Source of the DNA: Clostridiales bacterium
GTDB lineage: Bacteria; Bacillota; Clostridia; Christensenellales; Aristaeellaceae
Direction: 5' to 3'
NCBI GenBank assembly: GCA_012729115.1
Contig: JAAYDR010000011.1
Coordinates: forward strand, 1 to 42,312
DNA: 42,312 bases
The notes beneath the pieces were generated by a model. It worked only from the letters and a program-made list of their open reading frames with translations. It was not told where the DNA came from and searched no databases. This document shows positions 8,266 to 16,247 of this stretch, in pieces (within the stretch, counting starts at the first letter, position 1; the number at the start of each line of letters is the position of its first letter). The position numbers and the translations under genes were made by a program.

Positions 8266-9294
8266 CTATGCCGACCGGCCGGTCCTGCGCCTGAAGTATA
8301 CGTAGGCGAAAAAGGGCCCGCCAATCAATGCCGTTACCACACCCACAGGCAGTTCCTGGGGAGAGAGGACCGTGCGGGCCAAAAGATCGCAGAGTACCAT
8401 AAACAGACCGCCTATCATCGCAGCCATGGGCACCATCCGCCTGTGGCTGGAGCCAAAAAGCTTGCGAGCCACATGGGGGGCGATCAGGTCGACAAACCCG
8501 ATGATGCCCGCGAAGGCCACAGCACTGCCGGTCAGCGCTGCGGTAAGGATCAGCATGAACCATTTCATGCGTTTGAGCGGCACACCCATGGACTGGGCCT
8601 GCTCCTCCCCAAAGGTCATCATGTCCAGCTCCCGGTGGCAGCGCACCATCAGCACAATACCTGTCATCGTGATGGGAGCCAGAATCAGCACTGCTGACCA
8701 ATCCTTCATGGAGAAGCTGCCCATCTGCCAGAAGATCAGCTGCTGCATCTGCTCCTTGGCCAGGGCAGACATCAGCATGGTCACCGCGTTGGTAAACAGC
8801 GAGAACACAATCCCTATCAGGATCACGGTGTTGTTTTCCATCCTGCCGTCCAGCCTGGAGGCCACCGCCATGGCCAGCAAAATGGTGCCCAGGCCAAAGA
8901 CAAACCCCATCACAGGAAGGGTGAACAGGGAGAGCCCCGGCAGGCTGATTCCCAGGAAAATTACCAAAGCAGCTCCCAGAGACGCACCGGAAGACACTCC
9001 CAGCGTATAGGAGGACGCCAAAGGGTTCTTCAGGACGCTTTGCATCACCGCTCCGCTGGCGGACAGACCGGCGCCCACAAGAAAGGCCAGCAGAGCCCTG
9101 GGCATACGCAGCTTCCAAAGAATGTTTACGGAAATATCGGTAATGCCCCCGGGGAGAGCGGTGTGAAAGAGCTTATGCCCCAGGATGCCCACCACATCCC
9201 CCGGCGGAATCCATACGCTCCCCACGCCCACGCCCAACAGCAGCGCGGCGGCGCTCAGGCCAACCGCAAGCCATTCCTTTGCGCGAAGCGTCAT
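8266..9294 (-). CDS. FecCD/BtuC-family ABC transporter permease
   Basis: Integral-membrane subunit, 342 aa, hydrophobic throughout with about ten predicted helices. Family landmarks include the GAxLSASGAVMQSVLKNPLA-type segment in the first third and a GIIGFVDLIAPHVAR segment followed by a G...R...P cytoplasmic loop near the end, typical of FecCD permeases. The start at 9294 is supported by AAGGAG 5 nt upstream and overlaps the stop codon of the substrate-binding gene by one base (TGATG), implying translational coupling. A longer frame exists but would extend into the binding-protein gene. Works with the adjacent lipoprotein and ATPase. Confidence 0.92.
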   Translation of the reverse strand: MTLRAKEWLAVGLSAAALLLGVGVGSVWIPPGDVVGILGHKLFHTALPGGITDISVNILWKLRMPRALLAFLVGAGLSASGAVMQSVLKNPLASSYTLGVSSGASLGAALVIFLGISLPGLSLFTLPVMGFVFGLGTILLAMAVASRLDGRMENNTVILIGIVFSLFTNAVTMLMSALAKEQMQQLIFWQMGSFSMKDWSAVLILAPITMTGIVLMVRCHRELDMMTFGEEQAQSMGVPLKRMKWFMLILTAALTGSAVAFAGIIGFVDLIAPHVARKLFGSSHRRMVPMAAMIGGLFMVLCDLLARTVLSPQELPVGVVTALIGGPFFAYVYFRRRTGRSA

Positions 9295-10259
9295 CAGCGC
9301 TCCTTGGGCAAACCTGCCTGCCCGTACAACTCCGGGTATACCGCAAGGGCCATCTCCCACAGTGCTTTTACAATGTTCTGGCTGGGGCGGTTGCTGGCGT
9401 CGGTGTCGATGGAATAAACCTGATCGTTCTTAACTGCGTTCATAGCGTCCCAACTGGGCCGGGCCTTGATTTCCTCCGTGGGATTGTCGATGTAGTTGAC
9501 GCAGGTGAGAATCACATCAGGATTGGCAGCCAGCAGGGTCTCGTCGGTGACCGAGATCCAGGAGTTGTGATCTGCCAGCACATTGACGGCTCCAATCAGC
9601 TCAATCATTTCATGGAGAAACACGCCGCTGCCGAAGCTGTACAGATAAGGTGCTGCGGAAATCTCGAAATACACGGATTTCTTCTGGGTGACGGTATCGC
9701 CGACGGCCCTCACAGCGGCGATTTCCGCTTCCATTCCCCTTACCACCTCGTCACCCTTCCATACCGTGCCTAATACTGCCGCGATAAAGCGAATATCTTC
9801 CTTGATCCCCTGAATGCTGTTGCTGGTAGGGATATAAATGACGCATACCCCTGCATCTTTCACAGGCTTGTAGGGATCCTCGCCGCCCACCTGGCTCATC
9901 CCGCTCACCAGGAGCACGTCCGGCTGGAGAGCCAGAATTTGCTCTGCGTCTGGTGCCAGCATGTCCAGCAGGGGCAGGTTCTCCGGGATGCCCTCCACCT
10001 GGGCAGAGTAGGTATCCGCTGCCACCAGCTTCTTGCCTGCACCCAGGGCAACCAGAATTTCTACATTGGAAGGGCCGAATGCTATGATGCGTTTTATGGT
10101 TTCAGGCAGTGTGATAGGCGTGCCCTGCCGGTCCGTGGTCACAGCGGCGGCCTTTTCATCGGTTATACGCGCCGGTATCAGGCAGCAGGCAGCCACCGCA
10201 TCGGCCATACCCGCCACCAGCAGGCAGCAGACGGCAACCCATGAGATCAGTTTCTTCAT
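9294..10259 (-). CDS. Periplasmic-binding-protein-like lipoprotein of iron/cobalamin ABC transporter
   Basis: Extracellular substrate-binding lipoprotein, 321 aa, of the TroA/BtuF fold. The N-terminus (MKK, hydrophobic core, VAAC) fits a lipoprotein signal with the lipidated cysteine near residue 24. The mature part has the two-lobe pattern of this family: RIIAFGPSNVEILVALG (lobe 1 entry), PDVLLVSG, a long linking helix, and NPDVILTCVN in lobe 2. An AGGAG lies 10 nt before the chosen ATG; another ATG two codons upstream is possible. It is the first transport gene, 56 bp after the iron-alcohol-dehydrogenase stop. Iron chelate, haem or corrinoid are all plausible ligands and none can be chosen from sequence alone. 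Confidence 0.88.
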   Translation of the reverse strand: MKKLISWVAVCCLLVAGMADAVAACCLIPARITDEKAAAVTTDRQGTPITLPETIKRIIAFGPSNVEILVALGAGKKLVAADTYSAQVEGIPENLPLLDMLAPDAEQILALQPDVLLVSGMSQVGGEDPYKPVKDAGVCVIYIPTSNSIQGIKEDIRFIAAVLGTVWKGDEVVRGMEAEIAAVRAVGDTVTQKKSVYFEISAAPYLYSFGSGVFLHEMIELIGAVNVLADHNSWISVTDETLLAANPDVILTCVNYIDNPTEEIKARPSWDAMNAVKNDQVYSIDTDASNRPSQNIVKALWEMALAVYPELYGQAGLPKER

Positions 10260-10315
10260 GCACATATCTCTCCTTTGGATCGGATCCATGGAAAATCCGC
10301 AGGCAAACGATCCCC

Positions 10316-11494
10316 TTACTTCACCCGCTTGTAGATTTCCAGCACATCCTGCCAATACAGTTTTTTGAGCCCGCCGATGGGGTTCTCACTGCCAAAAGCC
10401 GCGGATGTGGCCTTTTTGGCCATTTCCTCCAGCCGGTCACCAGGGATACCCAGCTCCGTCAGGGTGGCGGGCAGGCCCATCCGACTGTAGAACCGGCGCA
10501 GGCGGTCAATGCCCTCCTGAATCAGCGCTTCCGGGTCCCGATAGCTGCCCTGGACACCCATCACATTCACCGCGAATTGCACAAACATATTGGGGTTGTC
10601 CCCATGGACATATTCCATCCAGCCCGGCGTCAGGACGGCCAAGCCCGTGCCATGGGTCACATCGTAAATCGCCGACAACTCATGCTCCATGACGTGGCAG
10701 GCCCAGTCCTGCTCCCGGCCCATGCCCACCAGGCCATTGTGGGCCACAGTACCACCAAACCCCAGCTCGCACCAGGCCTCGTAATTCTGCGGGTCCTCCA
10801 GCACAATGGGCGCATTCTTCATCAGCGTTCGCAGCACCGTCTCGCACAGGCCGTCCGTTAGGTCTGTGTGGGTGGTGTTGGTGAAGTAGCGCTCAAAGAC
10901 ATGACTCATCATGTCCGCCACCCCAGCCGCCACCTGAGCCTTGGGCAAAGTGAAAAATAGCTCCGGATTCATGATGCTCAGCAGCGGGCGAAGGCGAGGG
11001 CTGCCGTAGCCGTATTTCAGCTGCTTTTGTTCGTTGGTGATCACCGTGTCACCGCTGGATTCACTTCCCGCTGCGGGGATGGTGAGGATGGTGGCCACAG
11101 GCAGCGCCTTTTCGATCTCCCTGTTGTGTTCATACAGATCCCAGACGTCCCCCTCATAGTATACGCCCATGGCAATGGCCTTGGCGGAATCGATGGTGCT
11201 TCCGCCGCCCGCCGCCAAAATCAGGTCCACCTTCTCCTTCTTGCACAGGGCAATCCCCTCATGGACCAAGGACAGCCGGGGATTGGGCAGTACGCCGCCC
11301 AACTCTACAAAAGCCAGGCCGTTTTCCTGCAGGGATGCGATCACCCTGTCATACAGGCCGCTGCGCTTGATGCTGCCGCCGCCATAATGCACCAGCACCT
11401 TGGAGGCGTGAGGCTTAAGCAGCTCGCCGATCCGGTTTTCCGAGCCTTTTCCAAATATAATCCTGGCAGGAGAATAAAAATCAAAATTCAACAT
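10316..11494 (-). CDS. Iron-containing alcohol dehydrogenase (YqhD/butanol dehydrogenase type)
   Basis: Cytoplasmic NAD(P)H-dependent alcohol/aldehyde oxidoreductase of the group III (iron) family, 392 aa, close to the usual ~385-390 aa. It shows the N-terminal NFDFYSPARIIFGKG motif typical of the YqhD/Bdh branch, the dinucleotide-binding GGGSTIDSAKAIA segment, and metal-ligand regions with conserved D/H: GVADMMSHVFE and a later HVMEHELSAIYDVTHG. It probably reduces aldehydes in fermentation. Transcription likely starts from a good sigma-A promoter at 11532-11560. The ABC importer genes follow closely and may be read from the same promoter. Chain-length preference is unknown. Confidence 0.93.
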   Translation of the reverse strand: MLNFDFYSPARIIFGKGSENRIGELLKPHASKVLVHYGGGSIKRSGLYDRVIASLQENGLAFVELGGVLPNPRLSLVHEGIALCKKEKVDLILAAGGGSTIDSAKAIAMGVYYEGDVWDLYEHNREIEKALPVATILTIPAAGSESSGDTVITNEQKQLKYGYGSPRLRPLLSIMNPELFFTLPKAQVAAGVADMMSHVFERYFTNTTHTDLTDGLCETVLRTLMKNAPIVLEDPQNYEAWCELGFGGTVAHNGLVGMGREQDWACHVMEHELSAIYDVTHGTGLAVLTPGWMEYVHGDNPNMFVQFAVNVMGVQGSYRDPEALIQEGIDRLRRFYSRMGLPATLTELGIPGDRLEEMAKKATSAAFGSENPIGGLKKLYWQDVLEIYKRVK

Positions 11495-11531
11495 CCCAAC
11501 GCACCTTCCTTATGATGTTCGTTCTTTCCTG

Positions 11532-11560
11532 ATTGTAAGGCCAAAGCAAAGAATTGGCAA
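11532..11560 (-). promoter_or_regulatory. Sigma-A-type promoter of the alcohol dehydrogenase gene
   Basis: Minus strand: -35 TTGCCA (11560-11555), 17-nt spacer, -10 TACAAT (11537-11532), about 38 nt before the ATG and just downstream of the preceding terminator. Confidence 0.65.
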
Positions 11561-11562
11561 CC

Positions 11563-11590
11563 ACAAAAAAGCCCAGGCTTCTGCCTGGAC
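11563..11590 (-). terminator. Rho-independent terminator after the FUSC-type gene
   Basis: Minus strand: CCAGGC-AGAA-GCCTGG stem, then GC and six T. It closes the panT-coaX-hom-FUSC transcription unit. Confidence 0.85.
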
Positions 11591-11615
11591 CCTCCCTTTA
11601 TTCCAGAAAAACCCC

Positions 11616-12185
11616 TCATTCCAACTCAGGCAAGGCCGAAGCGTCATCTTCCATAAGCTTGGGAGGAAAGATCAACGCATTGATCGCCAGGCCGATCAGT
11701 GTGCCGATGAAGGTGCCGATGATCCGCTTGACGCCGTAGACCCACGCCTCGCTCATGGTATTGAGGTACGCTACGGCAAAATATACGATGGCCCCGGGAA
11801 CAATGCTCTCCTTTTTGTCCAGCAGATTGTCCACACATATCATAGGGATCAACCCCAGGGAGATCAGCAGCACGTTTTCTGTAAAAGAGGAGATGGCGAT
11901 CCCCACCACACCGCCGGTCAGGGTGCCGATGTTGCGAATCAGCGCCGCACGCAAGGAGGTGGACAGCGTTCTTTCCACCGCCACCACAGCGCCGATGCAG
12001 GCAAAGAAGGGCGACTGATTGAGTACATATTTCATAAACAGGGCGGATACAAAAACAGCCGCCACGGTTTTCATGGTGCGCAGCCCAAGGAAGGGAATGA
12101 CAGGGAACAGGGAGGAGCGCTGCTGTGGGGACAAAGGGATACGCCTCTTTCTGGTGGTGACTGGACGCCAAACGCATACCATCAT
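11616..12185 (-). CDS. FUSC/aromatic-acid-exporter (ArAE_1) family membrane protein
   Basis: Small membrane protein, up to 189 aa, with four to five hydrophobic helices and the family-like beginning GLRTMKTVAAVF followed by FFACIGAVVAVERT. It resembles the membrane half of YqjA/YgaE-type aromatic acid exporter proteins, which in Bacillus carry an additional soluble C-terminal domain missing here. The start is uncertain: the first ATG pair (12185/12182) has GAGG close by, but conserved sequence only begins around the internal Met at codon ~38, so the true protein may be shorter. It lies 73 bp after hom and before a terminator, so it is the last gene of that unit. Transport substrate unknown. 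Confidence 0.7.
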   Translation of the reverse strand: MMVCVWRPVTTRKRRIPLSPQQRSSLFPVIPFLGLRTMKTVAAVFVSALFMKYVLNQSPFFACIGAVVAVERTLSTSLRAALIRNIGTLTGGVVGIAISSFTENVLLISLGLIPMICVDNLLDKKESIVPGAIVYFAVAYLNTMSEAWVYGVKRIIGTFIGTLIGLAINALIFPPKLMEDDASALPELE

Positions 12186-12258
12186 ACGCCTCAGGGCCTA
12201 CCATAGACAATATCGGATTCATCCATACAATGGACAGATTCTCCATCCCAAAACCCTG

Positions 12259-13539
12259 TTACTCCTCCTCCACCCGGATCATACTTTCCATGGTGGCAAT
12301 CTCCCGGGGGATTCCATGGATCGCCTGCTGCATGGCCTTTTCATGGGCACTGTGGGTGATAAACACCAGCGGTACCCTTCCATCCCTTTGCCCGCCCTTT
12401 TGCTGCATGGCGGCGATACTTACCCCCTGGTCGGCGAAGGCCTTGGCGATCTGGCTCAGCACCCCCGGCGTGTCCTTGGCCAGCAGCCGGATGTAATAGG
12501 GGCAGCTCCAATCCATGTTCTTCTTCAGGGCGACGGCAGGAATGGGTTCATTGTCAAAGGTGGGATACAGGTGCTTCTGGGCAGAAGCCGCCCGCACCAG
12601 GTCGCTGACAATAGCGCTGGCGGTAGGCATGTCCCCCGCCCCACGGCCCAGAAACATCATCTCCTGGCAGGCATGGCCTTTCAAATACACCGCGTTAAAG
12701 GAGCCCGAGACATTGGCCAGGGGATGGTCGCAACGAATAAAGGTGGGGTGCACTCTGGTTTCCACGCTCATCCCGTCCCGTTTGGCGATTGCCAGAAGCT
12801 TCAGCGTATAGCCAAGCTCCAGACCGCAGCGCACATCCTCGGCCTGGATTCCCGTGATCCCCTCCACATAGATATTCTCAAAGGGCACCCGGCCATGAAA
12901 GGCAAGACTGGCCAAAATACTGAGTTTGTAAGCGGCATCCAGGCCCTCCACGTCGGCTGCCGGGTCCGGCTCCGCCAGACCCAGACGCTGAGCCTCGCAA
13001 AGTACATCGTCATAGCTCTCGTTGTTCTTGCTCATGCGGGTGAGGATGTAATTGGTGGTGCCGTTTACGATGCCAAAAATCTTATCGATCCGGTTGGCCT
13101 GGAGACTGTCCTCCAGCGCATGGATGATGGGAATGGCCCCGCAGACCGCCGCTTCATAATAAAGCCCAGACGCATGCTCCTTGGCGGTTTTTTGCAGGGT
13201 ATGCCAATGGAGGGCAAAAGCCACCTTGTTGGCGGTTATCACGGTTTTGCCGCTTTCCAAAGCCCGGTGCAGCCAAGTGAAAGCCGGTTCCTCGCCCCCC
13301 AAAAATTCCACCACAATGGAGATTTCCGGATCCTCCAGCACATCCTCCACCTTCCGGGTCAGCACTCCCTCCGGAAAGGCTATGCCACGGGATTTGTTGA
13401 TGTCTCGTACCAGCACCTTCTTCACATGAAAGGACAAATCCGTCCTGTGCTGGATATCCTTTCCAAAGCTCTCCAGCAACCGCCAGACGCCGCTGCCTAC
13501 ATTGCCGCATCCCAGAAAGCCTATGTGAACAACTTTCAT
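12259..13539 (-). CDS. hom: Homoserine dehydrogenase
   Basis: NAD(P)-dependent enzyme converting aspartate semialdehyde to homoserine, the branch towards threonine and methionine. 426 aa, the usual length for the monofunctional form with a regulatory tail. The N-terminus carries the Rossmann motif GFLGCGNVGSG (7-17). The catalytic core includes TANK, GIVNGTTNYILT and an EGLDAAYKL segment bearing the conserved acidic and lysine residues. The last ~80 residues (from PYYIRLLAKDTPGVL) are an ACT domain, which usually mediates threonine feedback inhibition. The ATG at 13539 is preferred over one three codons upstream because AAGGA lies 8 nt before it. It follows coaX by 49 bp and is likely part of the panT-coaX operon. 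Confidence 0.95.
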   Translation of the reverse strand: MKVVHIGFLGCGNVGSGVWRLLESFGKDIQHRTDLSFHVKKVLVRDINKSRGIAFPEGVLTRKVEDVLEDPEISIVVEFLGGEEPAFTWLHRALESGKTVITANKVAFALHWHTLQKTAKEHASGLYYEAAVCGAIPIIHALEDSLQANRIDKIFGIVNGTTNYILTRMSKNNESYDDVLCEAQRLGLAEPDPAADVEGLDAAYKLSILASLAFHGRVPFENIYVEGITGIQAEDVRCGLELGYTLKLLAIAKRDGMSVETRVHPTFIRCDHPLANVSGSFNAVYLKGHACQEMMFLGRGAGDMPTASAIVSDLVRAASAQKHLYPTFDNEPIPAVALKKNMDWSCPYYIRLLAKDTPGVLSQIAKAFADQGVSIAAMQQKGGQRDGRVPLVFITHSAHEKAMQQAIHGIPREIATMESMIRVEEE

Positions 13540-13588
13540 CCCGGTCATCCTTTCGCCGCCTGCGCCTATCCCTGCGGCAGCTCACTTC

Positions 13589-14353
13589 TCACTCATTGCG
13601 CTCATACAGGATCCGCAGGCCCTTGAGAGTCAGCAAGCCATCCCGCTTGTCGATGCCCGCATCCTCCCCCACAAGCACCGCCATGCCTCCCGTGGCCACC
13701 ACATAGGCATCCGGGGTACCCAGCTCTTTCTTCATCTGCCTGATCAGGTATTCCACCTGGCCGATGTATCCGTAGATGAGGCCGGACTGGAGGTTGGTTA
13801 CCGTGGTTTTGCCAATGACATGATCAGGCCTTACCAGCTCAAAATGAGGCAGCTTGGCCGTGTCCCGAACCAGGGCCTCGCTGGCCAGCTTGATACCGGG
13901 GCAGATGCAGCCCCCCAGAAAGGAGCCGCCCGCATCCACCGCTCCAAAGGTAGTGGCCGTGCCAAAATCAATAAAGATGCAGGGCCCGCCATAAATCTCG
14001 TAAGCGGCCACGGCGTTGGCGATACGGTCGCTGCCCAACTCCCGTGGGTTTTCGTACTTGATGTTGATGCCCGTTTTAATCCCCGGCGCCACCATCATGG
14101 GAGCCTTGTGAAAGTAGTTCTTGCACATGTGCTCCAGGGTGAAGTTGATGGTGGGGACCACACTGGACATGGCAATGCCCTCCACCGCCTTCATGTCGAT
14201 CCCCTGATGGGCGAAAAGGCCCGACAGGATCAGGCCGTACTCATCGGAGGTATAGGTTTTGCTGGTGGATATCCGCCAATACTGCCGCAGGCGACTTCCT
14301 TCAAACAGCGCAGTCTTGATATTGGTATTTCCCACGTCCATGGTCAAAATCAT
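13589..14353 (-). CDS. coaX: Type III pantothenate kinase
   Basis: First step of coenzyme A synthesis: phosphorylation of pantothenate. 254 aa, normal for CoaX. It has the ASKHA-fold nucleotide-binding start MDVGNTNIK (residues 5-13), the GSDRIANAVAAYE segment that binds pantothenate, and the second phosphate motif DFGTATTF with a following GG...PG(I/L) loop. Type III kinases need a monovalent cation and are not inhibited by CoA. Its ATG overlaps the stop of the upstream panT-like gene by 4 nt (ATGA), so translation is coupled; uptake and activation of pantothenate would thus be made together. Confidence 0.96.
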   Translation of the reverse strand: MILTMDVGNTNIKTALFEGSRLRQYWRISTSKTYTSDEYGLILSGLFAHQGIDMKAVEGIAMSSVVPTINFTLEHMCKNYFHKAPMMVAPGIKTGINIKYENPRELGSDRIANAVAAYEIYGGPCIFIDFGTATTFGAVDAGGSFLGGCICPGIKLASEALVRDTAKLPHFELVRPDHVIGKTTVTNLQSGLIYGYIGQVEYLIRQMKKELGTPDAYVVATGGMAVLVGEDAGIDKRDGLLTLKGLRILYERNE

Positions 14354-15057
14354 TTGCTACGCTCCTTTTGTGCAAATCCCGCGGTTTTGCGTCCGGAACG
14401 CCTCTGCAGGGCATCCACCGCAGCTTTGAGGACAGGTACCAGAATGGCCGCCACAATCATCTCTGCAATGCCGTTTGGCAAGCCCACCGCTGCCACCAGC
14501 CAGGCAGCGGCGCGGTCGGAATAGGCGCTGTCGGCACCGCCTGCGGCAATGATACCATTCAGCAGCTCATTCAAGTCCTTCCCATACAACAGCAAAATCA
14601 TCCCCAGGCAGCCCACGGTATTGGTGAGCGTGCCAAAGGCCGCCGCCACCCCTGCCCCGATCTGGCTTACAATGGAGCGGGATCGAAAGAGCTTTTTCCA
14701 AAGCAGATAGATCCCCAGGGCCGTCAGGGGAATCAGCAGCCGCGGCAAAACACTGACCAGGGGATTGCGGAAAAACAGCGTCAGTCCCACCATGCCGCTT
14801 TCCCAGGCCCGGATCAGGCTGCAAAGCCCAAACACCAGGCCCACCGTCATGCCCACCACAGGCCCTTCCACCAGGGCAGCCAAAATGACCGGGATATGCA
14901 CCGTGGTAACAGCGGGAAGTGGCGGAGGCAAAAGAATCATTCCGATGGGCGTAAAAACCAGCACCGCCGTGATGGCGCTGAGCATGGCAGCCACCACCAT
15001 CCTGCGGGTGGACTCGCTCCTTTTTCTCCGTTTCCCATGCAAATCATTGATTGTCAT
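14350..15057 (-). CDS. ECF transporter S component, probable pantothenate transporter (PanT-like)
   Basis: Integral membrane substrate-binding (S) subunit of an energy-coupling-factor transporter, 235 aa with about six hydrophobic helices. A short basic N-terminus leads to RRMVVAAMLSAITAVLVFTPIG, the usual S-component opening, followed by a long ligand-facing loop with PPPLPAVTTVHIP. Pantothenate is inferred mainly from the 4-nt overlap with coaX, a pairing seen with PanT in other Firmicutes; no ligand residue proves it. The ATG at 15057 has GGAGG 7 nt upstream; a longer frame to 15246 would run through the promoter and leader and is rejected. The shared ECF ATPases and T subunit are not in this window. 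Confidence 0.8.
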   Translation of the reverse strand: MTINDLHGKRRKRSESTRRMVVAAMLSAITAVLVFTPIGMILLPPPLPAVTTVHIPVILAALVEGPVVGMTVGLVFGLCSLIRAWESGMVGLTLFFRNPLVSVLPRLLIPLTALGIYLLWKKLFRSRSIVSQIGAGVAAAFGTLTNTVGCLGMILLLYGKDLNELLNGIIAAGGADSAYSDRAAAWLVAAVGLPNGIAEMIVAAILVPVLKAAVDALQRRSGRKTAGFAQKERSK

Positions 15058-15060
15058 GTT

Positions 15061-15170
15061 TGATCCTCCGTTCGAGTTCCTGTGAGATACCCGACGTGGG
15101 CCCAGGAGGGTACAAGCCTGTGTATACCGGAGGCACGCGTCCGGCTCCCGGAGATGCCGGCACGGCCTCT
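15061..15170 (-). promoter_or_regulatory. GC-rich structured leader of the panT-like/coaX/hom operon
   Basis: About 110 nt of untranslated leader lie between the predicted transcription start and the panT-like ATG. It can form at least two stem-loops: CCGGC...GCCGG (15160-15141) and TACCC...GGGTA (15112-15088, with GGGCCC inside), plus a weaker GCCT...AGGC (15134-15116). The ribosome binding site GGAGG follows the last stem. I see no match to T-box, TPP, SAM or other riboswitch consensus. A cis-regulatory RNA is possible but unproven. Confidence 0.3.
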
Positions 15171-15177
15171 TGCTGCC

Positions 15178-15206
15178 ATTATAAATCCTTGTTATTGGAA
15201 TGTAAA
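15178..15206 (-). promoter_or_regulatory. Sigma-A promoter of the panT-like/coaX/hom operon
   Basis: Minus strand: -35 TTTACA (15206-15201), 17-nt spacer, -10 TATAAT (15183-15178). Confidence 0.75.
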
Positions 15207-15233
15207 GGAAAGGAGAAAGAACCTGGGGCAGGT
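15207..15233 (-). terminator. Possible weak terminator after the secreted SxGC protein gene
   Basis: Minus strand: ACCTG-CCC-CAGGT hairpin right after the stop codon, followed by TTCTTTCTCCTTT. Short stem and interrupted T-run make it weak. Confidence 0.4.
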
Positions 15234-15235
15234 CC

Positions 15236-16084
15236 CTACTTCCCATTGAGAATTTTTACCCGGCCCTTCTTGCCGTATAACATGTCCAGGTACCGGAGGG
15301 CACATTTCCGGTCCACGATGACCACCCCCATGGGAACGCCTGTCTCCTCCAGAGGCGTATCAAGATTTCCTTCAGCGCGAATCACTCCTACCGCGCGTAA
15401 AAATCGTACATAGGCATCATATTTTTTGGCAATGGGGCCGATCAGGAAACAGCCGGCGGAGTTGGCATAACCCTCCCCCAGGCCATTGACAACCCGATGA
15501 TGGATATGAATGCTCCTGCAGGTGCTCACTCGTCCACTACTAGCATCATCCTCATTAAAGCGAATCACCGGTACACTGCCATCTTCCGCCTGGGACGTTA
15601 CCTCCAAAGCCGGGTATCCCTTATGGTTGACCGTCACCAGGTGATACAGACCGTCCCGTACGATCGGCATATCCCTTCCGTCGTTAAAGTCCGTATCCTT
15701 GGGATAATCAGGTACCGTGCTGCAGAAGTTATCCTCAAATACGATGGCTGGCTTGCTGCCTATGTTTTTTACCACCACGCACAGGGCATTTTGGCGCACT
15801 GTAACCTTTGATGTTTTCCCCGAGCCTTCAAACAAAAAAACAGCTGCTTTCCCCTGCTCCAGCACCAAACGTCCGACGCGTTCATCATCCAGGAACTTGT
15901 TGATCGTTTGATCCACATAGTCGCTTGTGGCAGCGGAAGCCGCTGTGGAGTGAAGGGGCAGAAACTTCTGATCCGCGGGTCCGGGAAGGACAACTTCGCC
16001 AGCAAAGCCGCTGGTTGGCAGAACTGATACCGCCAATGTCACAGCAAACGCCAATGCAAGAATACGGCAAGTATTCAGCTTCAT
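15236..16084 (-). CDS. Secreted protein with HxH...SxGC motif (L,D-transpeptidase-like, uncertain)
   Basis: Exported protein of 282 aa with a clear signal peptide (MKLN, hydrophobic core, cleavage near GFAG, residues ~1-29). No family is recognised with certainty. Near residues 190-220 it carries SIHIHHR and, about 20 residues later, NSAGCFLIG. This His...Ser-x-Gly-Cys arrangement recalls the active site of YkuD-type L,D-transpeptidases and of related murein-modifying proteins, where the Cys is the nucleophile. If so it would act on peptidoglycan outside the membrane. The N-terminal ~160 residues look beta-rich and are unassigned. It has its own strong promoter and GGGAGG before the ATG. The alternative is an unrelated secreted protein. 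Confidence 0.6.
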   Translation of the reverse strand: MKLNTCRILALAFAVTLAVSVLPTSGFAGEVVLPGPADQKFLPLHSTAASAATSDYVDQTINKFLDDERVGRLVLEQGKAAVFLFEGSGKTSKVTVRQNALCVVVKNIGSKPAIVFEDNFCSTVPDYPKDTDFNDGRDMPIVRDGLYHLVTVNHKGYPALEVTSQAEDGSVPVIRFNEDDASSGRVSTCRSIHIHHRVVNGLGEGYANSAGCFLIGPIAKKYDAYVRFLRAVGVIRAEGNLDTPLEETGVPMGVVIVDRKCALRYLDMLYGKKGRVKILNGK

Positions 16085-16134
16085 GCCAGCGTCCTCCCGA
16101 GGATGAATGACGAAACGATAGATTTAATACCGCA

Positions 16135-16163
16135 ATGATACCATCGATAAAAAAGGGTGTCAA
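16135..16163 (-). promoter_or_regulatory. Sigma-A promoter of the secreted SxGC protein gene
   Basis: Minus strand: perfect -35 TTGACA (16163-16158), 17-nt spacer, -10 TATCAT (16140-16135), about 50 nt before the ATG. Confidence 0.75.
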
Positions 16164-16188
16164 CATGATCCGGGGAAGACCGAATACG

Positions 16189-16233
16189 TAAAAACAGCAC
16201 CAGAATCGTTTGTGAACGACTCCGGTGCTGTTT
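16189..16233 (-). terminator. Strong rho-independent terminator after the zinc-ribbon gene
   Basis: Minus strand: long stem AACAGCACC...GGTGCTGTT with nearly continuous inner pairing (TCGTT/AACGA) and a run of five T. Ends the capA-LUD-pepP-efp-zinc-ribbon unit. Confidence 0.88.
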
Positions 16234-16247
16234 CAGCCAGGCAAGTC

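Noticed and set aside
8252-9118. N-terminal extension of the ABC ATPase
   Set aside because: Overlaps the FecCD permease in another frame, has no homology to ATPases and the internal ATG has an ideal ribosome binding site.
13540-13588. T-box or other amino-acid leader before hom
   Set aside because: Only 49 bp separate coaX and hom, and no T-box (GGTGG-type) sequence or terminator is seen.
12019-13626. 535-aa plus-strand frame across hom
   Set aside because: Opposes a full homoserine dehydrogenase with intact motifs; low-complexity His/Pro/Gln-rich composition typical of antisense translation.
15058-15246. Extended N-terminus of the panT-like protein
   Set aside because: Would cover a strong promoter and leader; the ATG at 15057 has GGAGG 7 nt upstream and begins the conserved region.
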